A DNA stretch of 64,000 nucleotides from Gemmatimonadota bacterium (GCA_018672475.1 JABHFS010000110.1:1-64000), one strand, 5' to 3'; shown: positions 41,906 to 52,069, numbered from the stretch's first letter. Translations and numbers: made by a program. The notes: generated by a model not told the origin, from the sequence alone.

Positions 41906-43177
41906 ATGCCCGGCTTCAACACCATAGAAGACGTTATCGAGGATCTGCAAAACGGCCGCATGGTGGTCCTTGTCGACGAGCGCGACACCGACATCGACGG
42001 GCAAGAAGCCGTCGGCGAGGGCGAATTGATGATGCTCGCCGAGCTAGCCACCGCCGACTCGATCAATTTTATGATGCGCCGCGCCGGCAACCCGCCGATG
42101 TTCACTGCCAGCAAAGAGCACCTCGAAGCACTTGAACTACACCAGACGACGCCCAGCGCACAAGGGCCGCGCGGGGCGTCGATCATGGTCTCCGTCAACG
42201 CCCGAGACATCGAAAACACAGGCGTCTCGGCGCAAGACCGCGCGCTGACCATCCGCAAGCTTTCCGACCCTGCCAGCACCCCCGAGGACTTCATCCAGCC
42301 GGGCCATGTCACACCCCTGCGGGCCCAGCCCGGCGGCGTATTGCGCCGCGCCGGGCACACCGAAGCCTCGGTCGACCTGGCGCAGATCGCCGATTCGAGG
42401 CCGGTGGCCGTGATCGCCGCCATTCTCGACGAGACGGGTAAATTGGCCGATACGCCGTATTTGCTCGACTTCGCGCACGAGCACGGTTTTAAGATCGCCA
42501 CCATACACGACCTAATCGCCCACCGCCGCCGCACCGAGAAACTGATCCACCTCGAAGCCAAATCGCCGATGCCCACCCGCTTCGGGGAATTCACCGTCTA
42601 CGCCTATCGCAGCCTCGTCGACAACAATCCCTATATCGCCATGGTCTATGGCGACGTCTCCTCCGGCGAGCCAACCCTCGTGCGTATGCACTCGGGCTGT
42701 CTGACCGGCGACGCGCTCGGCTCACTGCTGTGCGACTGCGGCGAGCAGCTCGAACGCTCCATGCGGCTCATTACCGCAGCAGGCAGCGGCGTTATCGTTT
42801 ATATACAACACCACGAGGGCCGCGGCATCGGCATCCTGCACAAACTCAAAGCCTACGAACTGCAACAGCAGGAGGGCCTGGACACCATTGAGGCCAATCA
42901 TGCGTTGGGCCATCCGATGGACTCCCGCGATTACGGCATCGGCGCCCAAGTGCTCTACGATCTGGGCCTGCGCCAAGTGCGTTTTTTGACCAACAACCCC
43001 AAGAAGCGCGTCGGCCTGGAAGCCTACGGGCTGACCGTAGTCGAACAAGTCCCCATCGAAGCCGACCCCAACCCACACAATATCCGTTACCTGGAAACCA
43101 AGCGCGACAAGATGGGCCATACCATCCTGCTCGAACGCGCATCCGCAGAGGACGAAAACCATGCCGAAAGTGCATGA
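41906..43177 (+). CDS. ribBA: RibBA: GTP cyclohydrolase II with a divergent DHBP synthase domain
   Basis: 423 aa. The C-terminal GTP cyclohydrolase II half is intact: '[25 protein letters not shown]' (three zinc Cys) and '[23 protein letters not shown]'. The N-terminal DHBP synthase half keeps '[12 protein letters not shown]', '[26 protein letters not shown]' and the C-terminal helices. But the acidic active-site loop, normally D-D-E-D-R-E-N-E-G-D-L, reads '[21 protein letters not shown]', with an insertion and without the R-E-N part. The 'G-I-V-C' loop is also replaced (GNPPMFTA). Activity of this half is doubtful. ribH starts 17 nt before its stop. Confidence 0.9.
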   Translation: MPGFNTIEDVIEDLQNGRMVVLVDERDTDIDGQEAVGEGELMMLAELATADSINFMMRRAGNPPMFTASKEHLEALELHQTTPSAQGPRGASIMVSVNARDIENTGVSAQDRALTIRKLSDPASTPEDFIQPGHVTPLRAQPGGVLRRAGHTEASVDLAQIADSRPVAVIAAILDETGKLADTPYLLDFAHEHGFKIATIHDLIAHRRRTEKLIHLEAKSPMPTRFGEFTVYAYRSLVDNNPYIAMVYGDVSSGEPTLVRMHSGCLTGDALGSLLCDCGEQLERSMRLITAAGSGVIVYIQHHEGRGIGILHKLKAYELQQQEGLDTIEANHALGHPMDSRDYGIGAQVLYDLGLRQVRFLTNNPKKRVGLEAYGLTVVEQVPIEADPNPHNIRYLETKRDKMGHTILLERASAEDENHAESA

Positions 43178-43643
43178 AGGACAACTCGACGCCAAAGGCC
43201 GTACATTCGGCATCGTCGTCAGCCGTTTCAACGACCTGGTCACCACTCGACTGCTCGACGGAGCCCTGGATTGCATCAAGCGCCACGGCGGCGACGACGA
43301 CAACATTGAGGTCGCCTGGGTCCCTGGTGCATTTGAACTGCCCATCGCCGCCCAAAAGCTGGCCACGACCGGGCGCTTCGATGTCGTTATGTGTTTGGGG
43401 GCCATCGTGCGCAGCGAAACCCCACATTTCGACTATGTCGCCGGTGAATCGGCCAAGGGCATCGCACGCGTCGGCCTCGACACCGGCGTGCCGGTGATCT
43501 TCGGTGTGATCACCGCCGATACCGTCGACCAAGCCGTGCAACGCGCCGGTATCAAAGCCGGCAACCGTGGCTGGGACGCGGCCATGAACGCCGTCGAAAT
43601 GGCCAGCCTGATGGCGAGTTGGGATAATGACCGAAGAGGATGA
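43161..43643 (+). CDS. ribH: 6,7-dimethyl-8-ribityllumazine synthase
   Basis: 160 aa. It joins the pyrimidine product and dihydroxybutanone phosphate, usually as a 60-mer or decamer. '[20 protein letters not shown]' binds the pyrimidine; '[15 protein letters not shown]', '[26 protein letters not shown]' (catalytic His; the usual GAVIRG-x-T reads GAIVRSET) and '[40 protein letters not shown]' follow. It overlaps ribBA and nusB by about 17 nt each. Confidence 0.96.
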   Translation: MPKVHEGQLDAKGRTFGIVVSRFNDLVTTRLLDGALDCIKRHGGDDDNIEVAWVPGAFELPIAAQKLATTGRFDVVMCLGAIVRSETPHFDYVAGESAKGIARVGLDTGVPVIFGVITADTVDQAVQRAGIKAGNRGWDAAMNAVEMASLMASWDNDRRG

Positions 43644-44094
43644 CTTTTTCGGCGACGGCACCTCCGCCGACGAAGCGCCGCCCGACAACCGCCATGGCGC
43701 ACGCCAAGTGGCCCTGCAAGCGCTTTACTCGGCACAAAGCGCCGCCATTGATATTCGCATTGCCCTCGACGAGCTCTGCCAACGCTTCGCTCTTTCCGAC
43801 GAGGTCCGCGCTTTCGCCACAACTCTTCTACTGCACGCCACTGAACATGCAGAGGAGATCGATACGTCAGCGGCGGCGATGGCCAAAAACTGGAGTTGGG
43901 ATCGCATCGCCCGCATCGACCGCCTGATCCTGCGGCTGGCCCTGGCCGAAATGCTCTACATCGAGGAAATCCCGGTTCGGGTCTCAATCAACGAGGCCAT
44001 CGAACTGGCCAAGTCCTACAGCACCGATAAGTCGTATGCCTTCGTCAATGGCGTGCTCGACGGCGTCGTGCGTCAAAAGGGACTCGTCGTTTAA
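43627..44094 (+). CDS. nusB: Transcription antitermination factor NusB
   Basis: 155 aa. The RNA-binding all-helical fold is seen in '[21 protein letters not shown]', '[84 protein letters not shown]'. The R-I-x-x-I-D-R-x-I-L-R block and 'E-x-x-x-x-A-K-x-Y-x-x-x-x-S-x-x-F-V-N-G-x-L' are the most conserved parts. NusB with NusE binds boxA in rRNA transcripts. ribH-nusB pairing is widespread. Confidence 0.95.
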   Translation: MTEEDDFFGDGTSADEAPPDNRHGARQVALQALYSAQSAAIDIRIALDELCQRFALSDEVRAFATTLLLHATEHAEEIDTSAAAMAKNWSWDRIARIDRLILRLALAEMLYIEEIPVRVSINEAIELAKSYSTDKSYAFVNGVLDGVVRQKGLVV

Positions 44095-44109
44095 CAGGCC
44101 CCCGTTGCC

Positions 44110-44835
44110 ATGCGCCTCGCCCTGTTATCGGACATCCACGGCAATCTTGAGGCACTTGGCGCCGTAGTCTGTGAGGGGCGCGCGCGCGGCGTTGACGCCT
44201 GGGTCTGCCTGGGGGATATCGTCGGTTATGGCGCCAATCCAAAGGCCTGCTTGCACGCGGTACAGGAGCTGAGCGATGAGGTGGTCCTAGGCAACCACGA
44301 CGCGGCCGCCATCGGACAGACCGACCTGGCGTATTTCAACCCTTACGCCCGCCGGGCCGCCGAATGGACTGCGGAACAGCTAGGCGAGTCAGAGCGTCGG
44401 TATTTGGCTTCGCTGCCCTTCGTCTTGCAGCGAGACGATGCCTTCTTCGTGCACGCCGAACCCCACCAGCCGTCACGATGGGGCTATGTGCACAACCGCG
44501 CCGAGGCAAAAAAGGCCCTCGACGCCATTGAACAGCGCTTCTGTTTTGTGGGACATTCGCACTGCCCTTTCGTCTGTATCGAGCGCGATGGCGGTGTGGA
44601 ATTGTTGCCGAAGGGCCCACAACCGATCCAGCCCCGATCGCGCTACTTGGCCAATATCGGCAGCGTCGGCCAACCCCGCGATGGAGATGCCCAAGCCTGT
44701 TTCGCCCTTTGGGACCAGGCGGCGGAGACCTTGGAGTTAGTGCGCTGCCCGTACGATATAACGACGACGCAATACAAGATTATCACAGCCGGTCTGCCCC
44801 CGGCCTTGGCCGAACGCCTGGCCCTGGGGCATTAG
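44110..44835 (+). CDS. Calcineurin-like metallophosphoesterase
   Basis: 241 aa of the YfcE/MJ0936-like class. The two-metal site is seen in '[16 protein letters not shown]', '[16 protein letters not shown]', '[10 protein letters not shown]', 'DAFFVHAEP' and '[11 protein letters not shown]'. Members hydrolyse phosphodiesters or diadenosine polyphosphates, or serve as diadenosine or RNA phosphatases; the exact substrate is unknown. It lies 15 bp after nusB and 23 bp before secA, so it is part of the same transcript. Confidence 0.9.
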   Translation: MRLALLSDIHGNLEALGAVVCEGRARGVDAWVCLGDIVGYGANPKACLHAVQELSDEVVLGNHDAAAIGQTDLAYFNPYARRAAEWTAEQLGESERRYLASLPFVLQRDDAFFVHAEPHQPSRWGYVHNRAEAKKALDAIEQRFCFVGHSHCPFVCIERDGGVELLPKGPQPIQPRSRYLANIGSVGQPRDGDAQACFALWDQAAETLELVRCPYDITTTQYKIITAGLPPALAERLALGH

Positions 44836-44858
44836 TTCATAATTGTAGAGGATCCAGC

Positions 44859-47800
44859 ATGCTCAACTGGTTAATTTCATTTATAAAAAGACTCTTTGGC
44901 TCGCAGTCTGACCGCCAATTCAAGCGCACCATGCCACAGGTCGACGAGATCAACAAATTCGCGGCCCAGTACCAATCGCTCAGTGACGCCGATCTTCAGG
45001 CCAAAACCGCCGTCTTCCGCCAAGACCTGAAGATCCGCAACGCCGACAATCAGCAGCGCCTTGACGAGATCACCGAGAGCCTGCGCGGCGATCTCGATAT
45101 GGCCGAACGCGAACGCCTCAACGACCAGTACGACGAATTGGACAAGGCGATCCGCGACACCGAGGCCGCCTTCCTCGACGAGATCCTACCACAGGCCTTC
45201 GCGATGGTCGTCGATGCTTGCAGGAGACTTTTGGGCCGCAAGTGGGACCGCGCCGACGAGCCAATCGAGTGGGATATGGTTCCCTATGACGTGCAGATCT
45301 TCGGCGGCATTTCATTGCACGAGGGCAAGATCTCCGAAATGACCACCGGCGAAGGCAAGACCCTAGTCGCCTCGATGCCGCTCTTCCTCAACGCCATTCC
45401 CGGACGCGGCGTGCACCTGATCACCCACAACGAGTACTTGGCCCGGCGCGACGCGATGTGGATCGGACCACTGTTCAATTTCCTCGGGTTGTCGGTCGGC
45501 ATCATCCAGGACGTGCACCAGACCGGCGCCGACGCCTTCGTGCTCAACGTGCCCGACGGCCTACCGACCGAGTTCAATTGGGAAAAGACCGGCCACAAAG
45601 AGGGCTACGCCGCCGATATCGCCTACGCCACCTGCAGCCAAGTCGGCTTCGACTATTTGCGCGACAATATGAGCGTAAGGCTCGAAGAGTTAATGCAGCG
45701 CGAATTCAACTACGCCATCGTCGACGAGGCCGACTCAATCCTCATCGACGAAGCGCGAACCCCGCTGATCCTCTCCGGCGCAGTGCCCGACGCCACTAAC
45801 CAGTACAAAGAGATGAGACCGCTGGTAGAGAAGTTGATGAAGGCCCAGGCCAACCTAGTCAACAAGATCGTTGCCGAAGCCGAGAAGGTGGGCAAGGAAG
45901 GCGAGGAATACGACTACAACACCGGCATAGGGTTGCTCAGAGCCACCCGTGGCGCACCCGCCAACCGGCGCCTTGCCAAAGTGCTGCAGGAGGAGGGTGT
46001 TAAAAAGCTAATCAATCGCGTCGAAGCCGATTACATGCGCGACAAGAACCTCCAGGAAGTCGACGAGGGACTCTACTTCGTCGTCGATGAACGCAGCAAT
46101 ACCATCGACCTGACCGAAAAGGGCCGCGATCTGCTCTCGCCCAACGAGCAGGCTCTCTTCGTGTTGCCCGATATCAGCATCGATGTCGAAGTGATCCGCA
46201 CGGACGAAGACCTGAGCGACGAGGAGAAGACACTCAAGGAGGAAACGGCGCACCGCGAATATGCCGAGAAGAGCCAAGCGGTGCACAATATCAACCAACT
46301 GATGAAAGCCTATACCCTCTTCGAAAAGGACGTGCAGTACCTCGTCTCCGAAGACGGGCGGGTAGTTATTGTCGACGAGTCCACCGGCCGACCGCAGCCG
46401 GGGCGGCGCTTCGCCGACGGTTTGCACCAAGCACTGGAGACCAAGGAGGGAGTCAAGCTGCAGAACGAGACCCAGACGGTCGCCACCATCACCCTGCAGA
46501 ATCTCTTCCGCATGTATCACAAACTGGCCGGTATGACCGGCACCGCTGAAACCGAAGCCGGCGAATTGTGGGAGATCTACAAGCTCGACGTCGCGGTCAT
46601 CCCCACCAACCGACCCATTCGCCGCTTTGACCAGCAGGACCAGATCTACCGCACCAAACGCGAAAAATACAACGCCCTCATCGAAGAGGTAGACCGGTTG
46701 CATCAACTCGGCCTGCCGGTATTGGTAGGCACGATATCGGTCGAAATCTCCGAGCTGTTGAGCCGCATGCTGACCCGTCGCGGCATCAAACACGAGCTGC
46801 TTAACGCCCGCCACCACGACCGCGAGGCCCAGATCGTTACCGACGCGGGCCAGATCGGCGCGGTGACCATCGCCACCAATATGGCCGGGCGCGGCACCGA
46901 TATCAAACTCGCCCCCGAAGTCGTACGCATCGATCGCGCGATCGTCGAATCCGGCCTCACGCTCGACGACAAGCTGCCCGCCGGCCAGGTCATGCGCAAA
47001 CACCTGGAGGAGAACCCGTCCGGCCTGCAAGTCATCGGCACCGAGCGCCACGAGGCCCGGCGTATCGACCGCCAATTGCGCGGTCGTTCGGGCCGCCAGG
47101 GCGATCCGGGCTCCTCGCGTTTCTACCTCTCGCTCGAAGACGACCTGATGCGCCTCTTCGGTTCAGAGCGCATTGGCGCTGTCATGGACAAGCTCGGCGC
47201 CGAAGAGGGGGAGGTCATCGAAGCCGGCATGGTCACCAAATCGATCGAACGCGCACAAAAAAAGGTCGAGGGACGCAATTTCGAGATGCGCAAACACGTG
47301 CTCGAATACGACGATGTCATGAACCAACAACGCCAGGTCATCTACAACCGCCGCCGCGACGTGCTCGAACGCGAGAGCGCACAGGATCAGATCGAGGAGA
47401 TGATCGAAGAATCCCTCGACGCCGTATTGGCCCCCTATGTCGATCCAAACGACATCCCGGAGGAATGGGACTGGGAAGGCCTGCAGAACGAATTCAGCAG
47501 TAACTTCTTCCTCGGCTTTACCGTCTCCGAGTCCGAGCGCGCCGAGATCGGCGCCGTCGCGTTGCGCGAGCAATTGCGCGAGACGATCCAAGATGCCTAC
47601 GAGCGCCGCCTGACCACCGTCGGCGAGGAGGTCTTCCGCGAGGTCGAAAAAGCCATCGCCCTGCACACCATCGACACCTGTTGGCAGGAGCACCTGCACG
47701 AGATCGACGAGCTCAAAGACGGCATCGGCTTTGTCGGTGTCGGCGGCAAAAACCCCCTGATCGAATACAAGAAGGGGGCCTACGAAATGTTCGAAAGTCT

Positions 47801-48143
47801 GATCGGGCGCATTGCCCAAGAGACCTTGCGCAATCTCTTCCAACTGCGCATCGATACCGGCGCCGACTCGCTGCAATCTAGCGCGCAACCCGGCCGCATC
47901 AGCGCGGTGCACCGCGACGCTACCAATATGGGTTTCCGCGGGGTCGAGCAGGCGCCGACCGGAGGAGCCCCCGGCCAACCGGTCAACAGCCCGTCGCAAC
48001 TGCGCGGCTCCGGCGGCGGCAGCGACGAGAGCCCGACAGCGCGCCAACCGATCGTCCGCGAGCAGCCAAAAGTCGGCCGCAACGCCCCTTGCCCTTGCGG
48101 CAGCGGCAAAAAATACAAACAATGCCACGGCGTCAACGGATAG
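44859..48143 (+). CDS. secA: Preprotein translocase ATPase SecA (long FCB form)
   Basis: 1,094 aa from ATG 44859, with GAGG 8 nt upstream; the track start (44709) extends into the phosphoesterase. Motor motifs: '[20 protein letters not shown]', '[18 protein letters not shown]', '[12 protein letters not shown]', '[14 protein letters not shown]' and '[27 protein letters not shown]'. E. coli SecA is 901 aa. Extra sequence lies after '[15 protein letters not shown]' (about 25 residues), in the PPXD region (about 80 residues around '[16 protein letters not shown]') and after 'LAPEVVR' in NBD2, a layout typical of Bacteroidetes and relatives. The C terminus carries the zinc-binding SEC-C tail '[15 protein letters not shown]'. 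Confidence 0.98.
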   Translation: MLNWLISFIKRLFGSQSDRQFKRTMPQVDEINKFAAQYQSLSDADLQAKTAVFRQDLKIRNADNQQRLDEITESLRGDLDMAERERLNDQYDELDKAIRDTEAAFLDEILPQAFAMVVDACRRLLGRKWDRADEPIEWDMVPYDVQIFGGISLHEGKISEMTTGEGKTLVASMPLFLNAIPGRGVHLITHNEYLARRDAMWIGPLFNFLGLSVGIIQDVHQTGADAFVLNVPDGLPTEFNWEKTGHKEGYAADIAYATCSQVGFDYLRDNMSVRLEELMQREFNYAIVDEADSILIDEARTPLILSGAVPDATNQYKEMRPLVEKLMKAQANLVNKIVAEAEKVGKEGEEYDYNTGIGLLRATRGAPANRRLAKVLQEEGVKKLINRVEADYMRDKNLQEVDEGLYFVVDERSNTIDLTEKGRDLLSPNEQALFVLPDISIDVEVIRTDEDLSDEEKTLKEETAHREYAEKSQAVHNINQLMKAYTLFEKDVQYLVSEDGRVVIVDESTGRPQPGRRFADGLHQALETKEGVKLQNETQTVATITLQNLFRMYHKLAGMTGTAETEAGELWEIYKLDVAVIPTNRPIRRFDQQDQIYRTKREKYNALIEEVDRLHQLGLPVLVGTISVEISELLSRMLTRRGIKHELLNARHHDREAQIVTDAGQIGAVTIATNMAGRGTDIKLAPEVVRIDRAIVESGLTLDDKLPAGQVMRKHLEENPSGLQVIGTERHEARRIDRQLRGRSGRQGDPGSSRFYLSLEDDLMRLFGSERIGAVMDKLGAEEGEVIEAGMVTKSIERAQKKVEGRNFEMRKHVLEYDDVMNQQRQVIYNRRRDVLERESAQDQIEEMIEESLDAVLAPYVDPNDIPEEWDWEGLQNEFSSNFFLGFTVSESERAEIGAVALREQLRETIQDAYERRLTTVGEEVFREVEKAIALHTIDTCWQEHLHEIDELKDGIGFVGVGGKNPLIEYKKGAYEMFESLIGRIAQETLRNLFQLRIDTGADSLQSSAQPGRISAVHRDATNMGFRGVEQAPTGGAPGQPVNSPSQLRGSGGGSDESPTARQPIVREQPKVGRNAPCPCGSGKKYKQCHGVNG

Positions 48144-48215
48144 GCCAGATGCAACCCTTCTGCGCCGGAGCGCATCTTACGGGGACACGAACCTATAGAA
48201 CGAGGCCCTACTGAT

Positions 48216-49712
48216 ATGGAATTCTGGCAAATCCTCTGTCTGGTAACTTATTGTTTTATCATCGCCTTTTTGGGCATATACGGCTTCCATCGCTACCAGC
48301 TTTTACGCCTCTTCTATCGGCACCACTCGACCCCGACCCCGGAACCGGACCGCTTCGAGGCACTGCCCGCCGTCACCGTACAACTGCCCCTCTACAACGA
48401 ATACCACGTCGTCGACCGCCTGCTCAATGCCGTTGCGCAAATGGACTATCCGCGCGACCGTTTTGAAGTCCAGGTCCTCGACGACTCGCAAGACGAAACC
48501 CGCGACAGGGCTCGTCAGACGGTTGGACGCCTGGCCGCCGAAGGGCTGGACATCGACTATATCGGCCGAACCGACCGCCATGGTTTCAAAGCCGGCGCCC
48601 TCGCCGCCGGACTCGAACGCTCCCGGGGCGAATTCGTGTTGGTGCTCGACGCCGACTTCGTGCCACCCCCCGATATCCTACAACAGGCCATCCACCATTT
48701 CACCGACGATTCGATCGGAATGGTGCAGATGCGCTGGGGCCACCTCAACCGCTTTTATTCCTTACTGACCCGCATCCAGTCGATCTTCCTCGACGGCCAC
48801 TTCGTCGTCGAACACACTGCCCGCAACCGCTCCGGCCGCTTCTTCAACTTCAACGGCACAGGCGGCATCTGGCGCAAACAAGCCATCTACGACGCCGGCG
48901 GCTGGCAACACGACACCCTCACCGAAGATCTCGACCTGAGCTACCGGGCCCAATTGGCCGGCTGGCAATTCCGCTATCTGCCCGAGATCGAGATCCCCGG
49001 CGAAATTCCCATCGAAATCAATGCCTTCAAGTCGCAACAACACCGTTGGACCAAGGGCGCGGTGCAAACCGCCAAAAAAGTCCTACCCAAAATCTGGCGA
49101 TCTTCGCTGCCGGCCAAGATCAAAATCGAGGCGACCTTCCATCTGACGGCGAATCTCTGTTATATCATGATGCTGTTGATGGGCTTGTTGACTCTGCCGG
49201 TGCTCTCGATCCGCTCGCAATTGGGCTGGGAGCGAATCTTTATCATCGACTTGCCGCTGTTCTCCTTCGCCACCATGGCGATCTCCGGGTTTTATATCAC
49301 CTCGCAGCGCGTGCTCTACCCCGACTGGAAACGGCAGATCAAATACCTGCCGATACTGATGGCCGTCGGCATGAGCCTCTGTATCAACAATACCCGCGCG
49401 GTGATCGAAGGGCTCGTCGGCCACGAGAGCGGTTTCCTGCGCACGCCTAAATACGGCGTCACCGGCAGCCAGGCCCAACACCTGCCGCGCAAATACTCCA
49501 GCCGCTGGACCCTGCTGTCCCTCGGCGAGTTGGGCATGGCACTCTATTTCGCGGTCGCCCTCTACTACGCCTGGACCACGAGCCTCTATTTAGGACTGCC
49601 CTTCCTATTGCTCTTCCACGCCGGCTTCCTCTACACCGGCCTGCTCTCCAGCGGCCAGAGCTGGCTGCACCAATTCAAGACGCGGCAGCCCAGCCCGAGT
49701 ATCGCCGCCTAA
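48216..49712 (+). CDS. Processive GT2 glycosyltransferase (cellulose synthase/CslA-like)
   Basis: 498 aa. One N-terminal TM helix, a cytosolic GT-A domain with 'VTVQLPLYNEYHVVDRLLNAV', DDS in 'VQVLDDSQDET', 'LDADFVPPPD', TED in 'TEDLDLSYRAQLAGW' and 'QQHRWTKG' (the Q-x-x-R-W motif of processive synthases), then four or so C-terminal TM helices. The pattern is closest to bacterial beta-mannan/glucan synthase-like proteins. 'GHESGFLRTPKYG' after TM helices is also usual there. No BcsB or PilZ partner is near. It probably extrudes a polysaccharide. Confidence 0.88.
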   Translation: MEFWQILCLVTYCFIIAFLGIYGFHRYQLLRLFYRHHSTPTPEPDRFEALPAVTVQLPLYNEYHVVDRLLNAVAQMDYPRDRFEVQVLDDSQDETRDRARQTVGRLAAEGLDIDYIGRTDRHGFKAGALAAGLERSRGEFVLVLDADFVPPPDILQQAIHHFTDDSIGMVQMRWGHLNRFYSLLTRIQSIFLDGHFVVEHTARNRSGRFFNFNGTGGIWRKQAIYDAGGWQHDTLTEDLDLSYRAQLAGWQFRYLPEIEIPGEIPIEINAFKSQQHRWTKGAVQTAKKVLPKIWRSSLPAKIKIEATFHLTANLCYIMMLLMGLLTLPVLSIRSQLGWERIFIIDLPLFSFATMAISGFYITSQRVLYPDWKRQIKYLPILMAVGMSLCINNTRAVIEGLVGHESGFLRTPKYGVTGSQAQHLPRKYSSRWTLLSLGELGMALYFAVALYYAWTTSLYLGLPFLLLFHAGFLYTGLLSSGQSWLHQFKTRQPSPSIAA

Positions 49713-49722
49713 CACAAAAAAC

Positions 49723-49752
49723 TCCCGACCTTACAAGGCCGGGAATTTTTAA
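49723..49752 (+). terminator. Terminator after the GT2 synthase
   Basis: CTCCCGACCTT-aca-AGGCCGGGAA forms a stem with one mismatch followed by TTTTT. It ends the long block from 39.8 kb. Confidence 0.8.
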
Positions 49753-49862
49753 TATTTCGCAACAAATCTGACGATCAATCAGCCGAAGGCCACACCAGCG
49801 GATAAGGATCGCTTATCTTCTGCCACAACCACAAAATATCGGTACCATTTTTAGAACCGATA

Positions 49863-49951
49863 GGACTTCCGAACGGCTTCCTCTCTAGCGGCCAGCGCTA
49901 GCGGCACCCGTTCAAGACCTGCATACCCTCCCCAGGCCTGGACTCCCTAAA
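49863..49951 (+). pseudogene. Degraded duplicate of the 3' end of the GT2 synthase gene
   Basis: From 49875, 'GGCTTCCTCT', 'AGCGGCCAG', a 'TTCAAGAC' tract and then CCTAA-ACACAAAA-CCCCCGAC parallel, in order, the end of the synthase gene (GGCTTCCTCT 49624; AGCGGCCAGA 49651; TTCAAGACGC; CCTAACACAAAAAACTCCCGAC). There is a 13-bp gap and many substitutions. The copy runs into its own hairpin (49956-49986), which therefore looks like a copy of the synthase terminator. Confidence 0.6.
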
Positions 49952-49955
49952 CACA

Positions 49956-49986
49956 AAAGCCCCCGACCACTGGGGCCGGGGGCTTT
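49956..49986 (-). terminator. Terminator of the 50010-50486 lipoprotein gene
   Basis: AAAGCCCCCG and CGGGGGCTTT pair across loop 'accactggggc'. On the minus strand it is followed by TTTTGTGTTT, 24 nt after the lipoprotein stop. It may derive from a duplicated copy of the synthase terminator. Confidence 0.75.
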
Positions 49987-50009
49987 CGCTTGCCAAAAAA
50001 TCACATAGA

Positions 50010-50486
50010 TCACTCGGGCCAATCGAGTGGGAAGTCCGTCAATTTGTGGCGTTCCCACAAGATGGACATGCCATTGTAATGGCGTTCGGTAAATCTTGCG
50101 ATGTGTTTCACGCCAATGGCCACATTGCTCTTCTCGCGCTTCATCTCGCGCCCCTTGTCCCCCGACAACTCAACAGCCTGCGAGACCTTGTCGACGTAGA
50201 GGTTGTGGGTCACGCGCAGTTCGCGGTACGAGACATCTCGGGGGAACATGGTTTGCACATCAGACACGTAGCTATTGATGAGCTCTCGTGCCTCGACCAA
50301 ATCCTGTGCAGATATCTTATCAATGGGCTTTCTCAGATGTTTAATAGACTCGACAATCTGCTTATTTTTGTCGGCCAATTTCGTCATCTCATTGATATAT
50401 TGAACCAGCATTGCCTTATCTTCGTTCTCGGTGCTACACCCACTCAGGCCCGCCACCAGAGCCAGTATAGCCAGATTACGTAACAT
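50010..50486 (-). CDS. Small lipoprotein of unknown function
   Basis: 158 aa from ATG 50486, selected for GGGAGG 8 nt upstream; the longer frame in the track runs into intergenic repeats. MLRNLAILALVAGLSGCS is a lipoprotein signal. The mature protein is helical and charged: 'DKAMLVQYINEMTKLADKNKQIVESIKHLRKPIDKISAQDLVEARELINSYVSDVQTMF', followed by 'YRELRVTHNLYVDKVSQAVELSGDKGREMKREKSNVAIGVKHIARF'. No family is recognised. It has its own terminator. A role in the envelope is all that can be inferred. Confidence 0.75.
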   Translation of the reverse strand: MLRNLAILALVAGLSGCSTENEDKAMLVQYINEMTKLADKNKQIVESIKHLRKPIDKISAQDLVEARELINSYVSDVQTMFPRDVSYRELRVTHNLYVDKVSQAVELSGDKGREMKREKSNVAIGVKHIARFTERHYNGMSILWERHKLTDFPLDWPE

Positions 50487-50538
50487 ATGGACCTCCCTGA
50501 AGGATAATGACTTCGTCAGTTGATTGTAAATATCAGAA

Positions 50539-50580
50539 ATTCGCGAGGCCCGGACGCCAATTCGCGGGCCCCGGACGCCC
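50539..50580. repeat. 21-bp tandem repeat (two copies plus a partial)
   Basis: AATTCGCGAGGCCCGGACGCC (50539-50559) is followed immediately by AATTCGCGGGCCCCGGACGCC (50560-50580), two mismatches, and a partial third copy CATTCGTGCCCC. It lies in the gap between the divergent lipoprotein and purC genes. Confidence 0.75.
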
Positions 50581-50768
50581 CATTCGTGCCCCAAAATACG
50601 CCGTGGATGAACGAAAATCAAGCAATCTCTACGCTATCGTGTATTGACGGGACACTTATGCGCTAATAATTTTGCTCATAATTCAACCGCGCCTGCGGGG
50701 CCTGAGGCGGGCTCCATGGGTAACTTATCCGCATTCGTGCCGTCCCTGCCGGAGGAACCCATACCACC

Positions 50769-51737
50769 ATGATCACCCGCGAACAGATCCAATCTCAGCT
50801 CGACAATTGCCTCATGGAGGCCAAATTCCCCCAGTGGGAAGCCCAATACAAAAAGGGCAAAGTCCGCGATATGTATCTGCTGAAGGACAAGCGCGTCCTT
50901 ATCACCACCGACCGCCAGTCCGCCTTTGACCACGTGCTCGGCGCCATCCCACTCAAGGGCCAAATACTCAACCGCATCGCGCAATACTGGTTCGAGCAAA
51001 CTGAGGATATCGCCCCAAACCAGATCCTCTCAGTGCCCGACGCCAATGTCACCATTGCCCGCGAGCTGGAAATATTGCCCGTGGAGATCGTCGTGCGCAG
51101 ATACATGACCGGCAGCTCCGACACCGCGATCTGGACGCATTATAACAATGGCGTGCGCCAATATTGCGGTCATACGCTGCCCGAAGGCATGATCAAAAAC
51201 CAGCCCTTTGACGCGGCCATTATCACGCCCACCACTAAGGACGAGGTGCACGACGAGCTGATTTCGCGCGACGAGATCCTCGCCCAGGACCTAGTGGCTA
51301 AGGATACCTGGGAAAAAATCGAGGACATCGCGTTCAAACTCTTCGCCCGCGGCGAAGAATTGGCCGCCAAACAGGGCCTAATCCTCGTTGATACTAAATA
51401 CGAAATGGGCCTCGACCCCGACGGCAATGTCACGCTCGCCGACGAGGTGCACACGCCCGATTCATCGCGCTTCTGGGTTCTGGATAGCTACGCCGACCGC
51501 CATGCCAATGGCGAAGAGCCCGAGAGCCTCGACAAGGAGTTCCTGCGGCTCTGGCTGCGCGACAAAGGCATCTCCGACACGCATATCCCCGAGCTCGATG
51601 ACGATATCCGCATCCAGGTCGCCGAGCGCTATATCGACTTGTTCCAGCGCGTCACGGGAACGGAGTTCGAAGCCGAAATCAGCGATTTGCCCATATTAGA
51701 GCGAATCGAGGAGCGGATCGCGGAGTTTATTGACTAA
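50769..51737 (+). CDS. purC: Phosphoribosylaminoimidazole-succinocarboxamide synthase
   Basis: 322 aa. It joins aspartate to CAIR in purine synthesis. Motifs: 'YKKGKVRDMYLL' (ATP loop), 'ITTDRQSAFDHVLGAIPLKGQILN', 'VVRRYMTGSSDTAIW', 'LILVDTKYEMGLDPDGN' and 'DEVHTPDSSRFWVLDSY'. The 320-aa length and the 'DRQSAFDHVL' form match the longer SAICAR synthases of FCB and some other groups rather than the 240-aa enzyme. GGAGG lies 10 nt upstream of the ATG. No other pur genes are near. Confidence 0.97.
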   Translation: MITREQIQSQLDNCLMEAKFPQWEAQYKKGKVRDMYLLKDKRVLITTDRQSAFDHVLGAIPLKGQILNRIAQYWFEQTEDIAPNQILSVPDANVTIARELEILPVEIVVRRYMTGSSDTAIWTHYNNGVRQYCGHTLPEGMIKNQPFDAAIITPTTKDEVHDELISRDEILAQDLVAKDTWEKIEDIAFKLFARGEELAAKQGLILVDTKYEMGLDPDGNVTLADEVHTPDSSRFWVLDSYADRHANGEEPESLDKEFLRLWLRDKGISDTHIPELDDDIRIQVAERYIDLFQRVTGTEFEAEISDLPILERIEERIAEFID

Positions 51738-51754
51738 GCGACATCAGAACCTGT

Positions 51755-51792
51755 AAACAACCCCGCCGAACCGAGATCGGTGGGGTTGTTTA
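51755..51792 (+). terminator. Terminator after purC
   Basis: AAACAACCCCGCCGA and TCGGTGGGGTTGTTT form a stem with loop 'accgaga' and end in TTTATTT. Confidence 0.88.
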
Positions 51793-51883
51793 TTTGCTTA
51801 GGCGTAAAACCGAGCACGCGGAAATACACTTGCGCATGTACAGACAAAACCTCTCATTCATAAGATCTTAACGGCAGAGTGCT

Positions 51884-52069
51884 ATGCTAAAAAACCTATT
51901 CCGCGCCTTCTTGGTCTTCCGTCTCGAATTCCGCCAACCCTCGCTCGATTTTTCGGCGTTGCTCAGCTATTGGCGACGCACGCCTTTGATCCAGCAGGTG
52001 CTTGAGGAGGAAGGAGAAAAGCGCGGCTCCCCACTCATGCGCAAACTCGACGAGGTTTACCCCTTCTAA
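51884..52069 (+). CDS. Small hypothetical protein upstream of rhaB (61 aa)
   Basis: 61 aa with mixed charge: 'LFRAFLVFRLEFRQPSLDFSALLSYWRRTPLIQQVLEEEGEKRGSPLMRKLDEVYPF'-like layout, starting with a short amphipathic helix and ending with two acidic/basic helices. No signal peptide, motif or family is seen. It begins after an intergenic gap with the purC terminator and overlaps the next ORF by one base (TAATG). The coupling to a second unknown ORF and then rhaB is the main evidence that it is a real gene. Confidence 0.55.
   Translation: MLKNLFRAFLVFRLEFRQPSLDFSALLSYWRRTPLIQQVLEEEGEKRGSPLMRKLDEVYPF

Noticed and set aside
42722-43688. Minus-strand ORFs (227 and 280 aa) opposite ribBA-ribH
   Set aside because: Opposite well-conserved rib genes, low-complexity translation and no start signals.
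46008-48128. Long minus-strand ORFs (355 and 321 aa) opposite secA
   Set aside because: They mirror the high-GC codon pattern of secA, have no family match and no ribosome sites. The sense gene is certain.
50487-50768. Purine or ZTP riboswitch before purC
   Set aside because: No conserved aptamer core was recognised. The region instead contains a 21-bp tandem repeat and a normal ribosome site.
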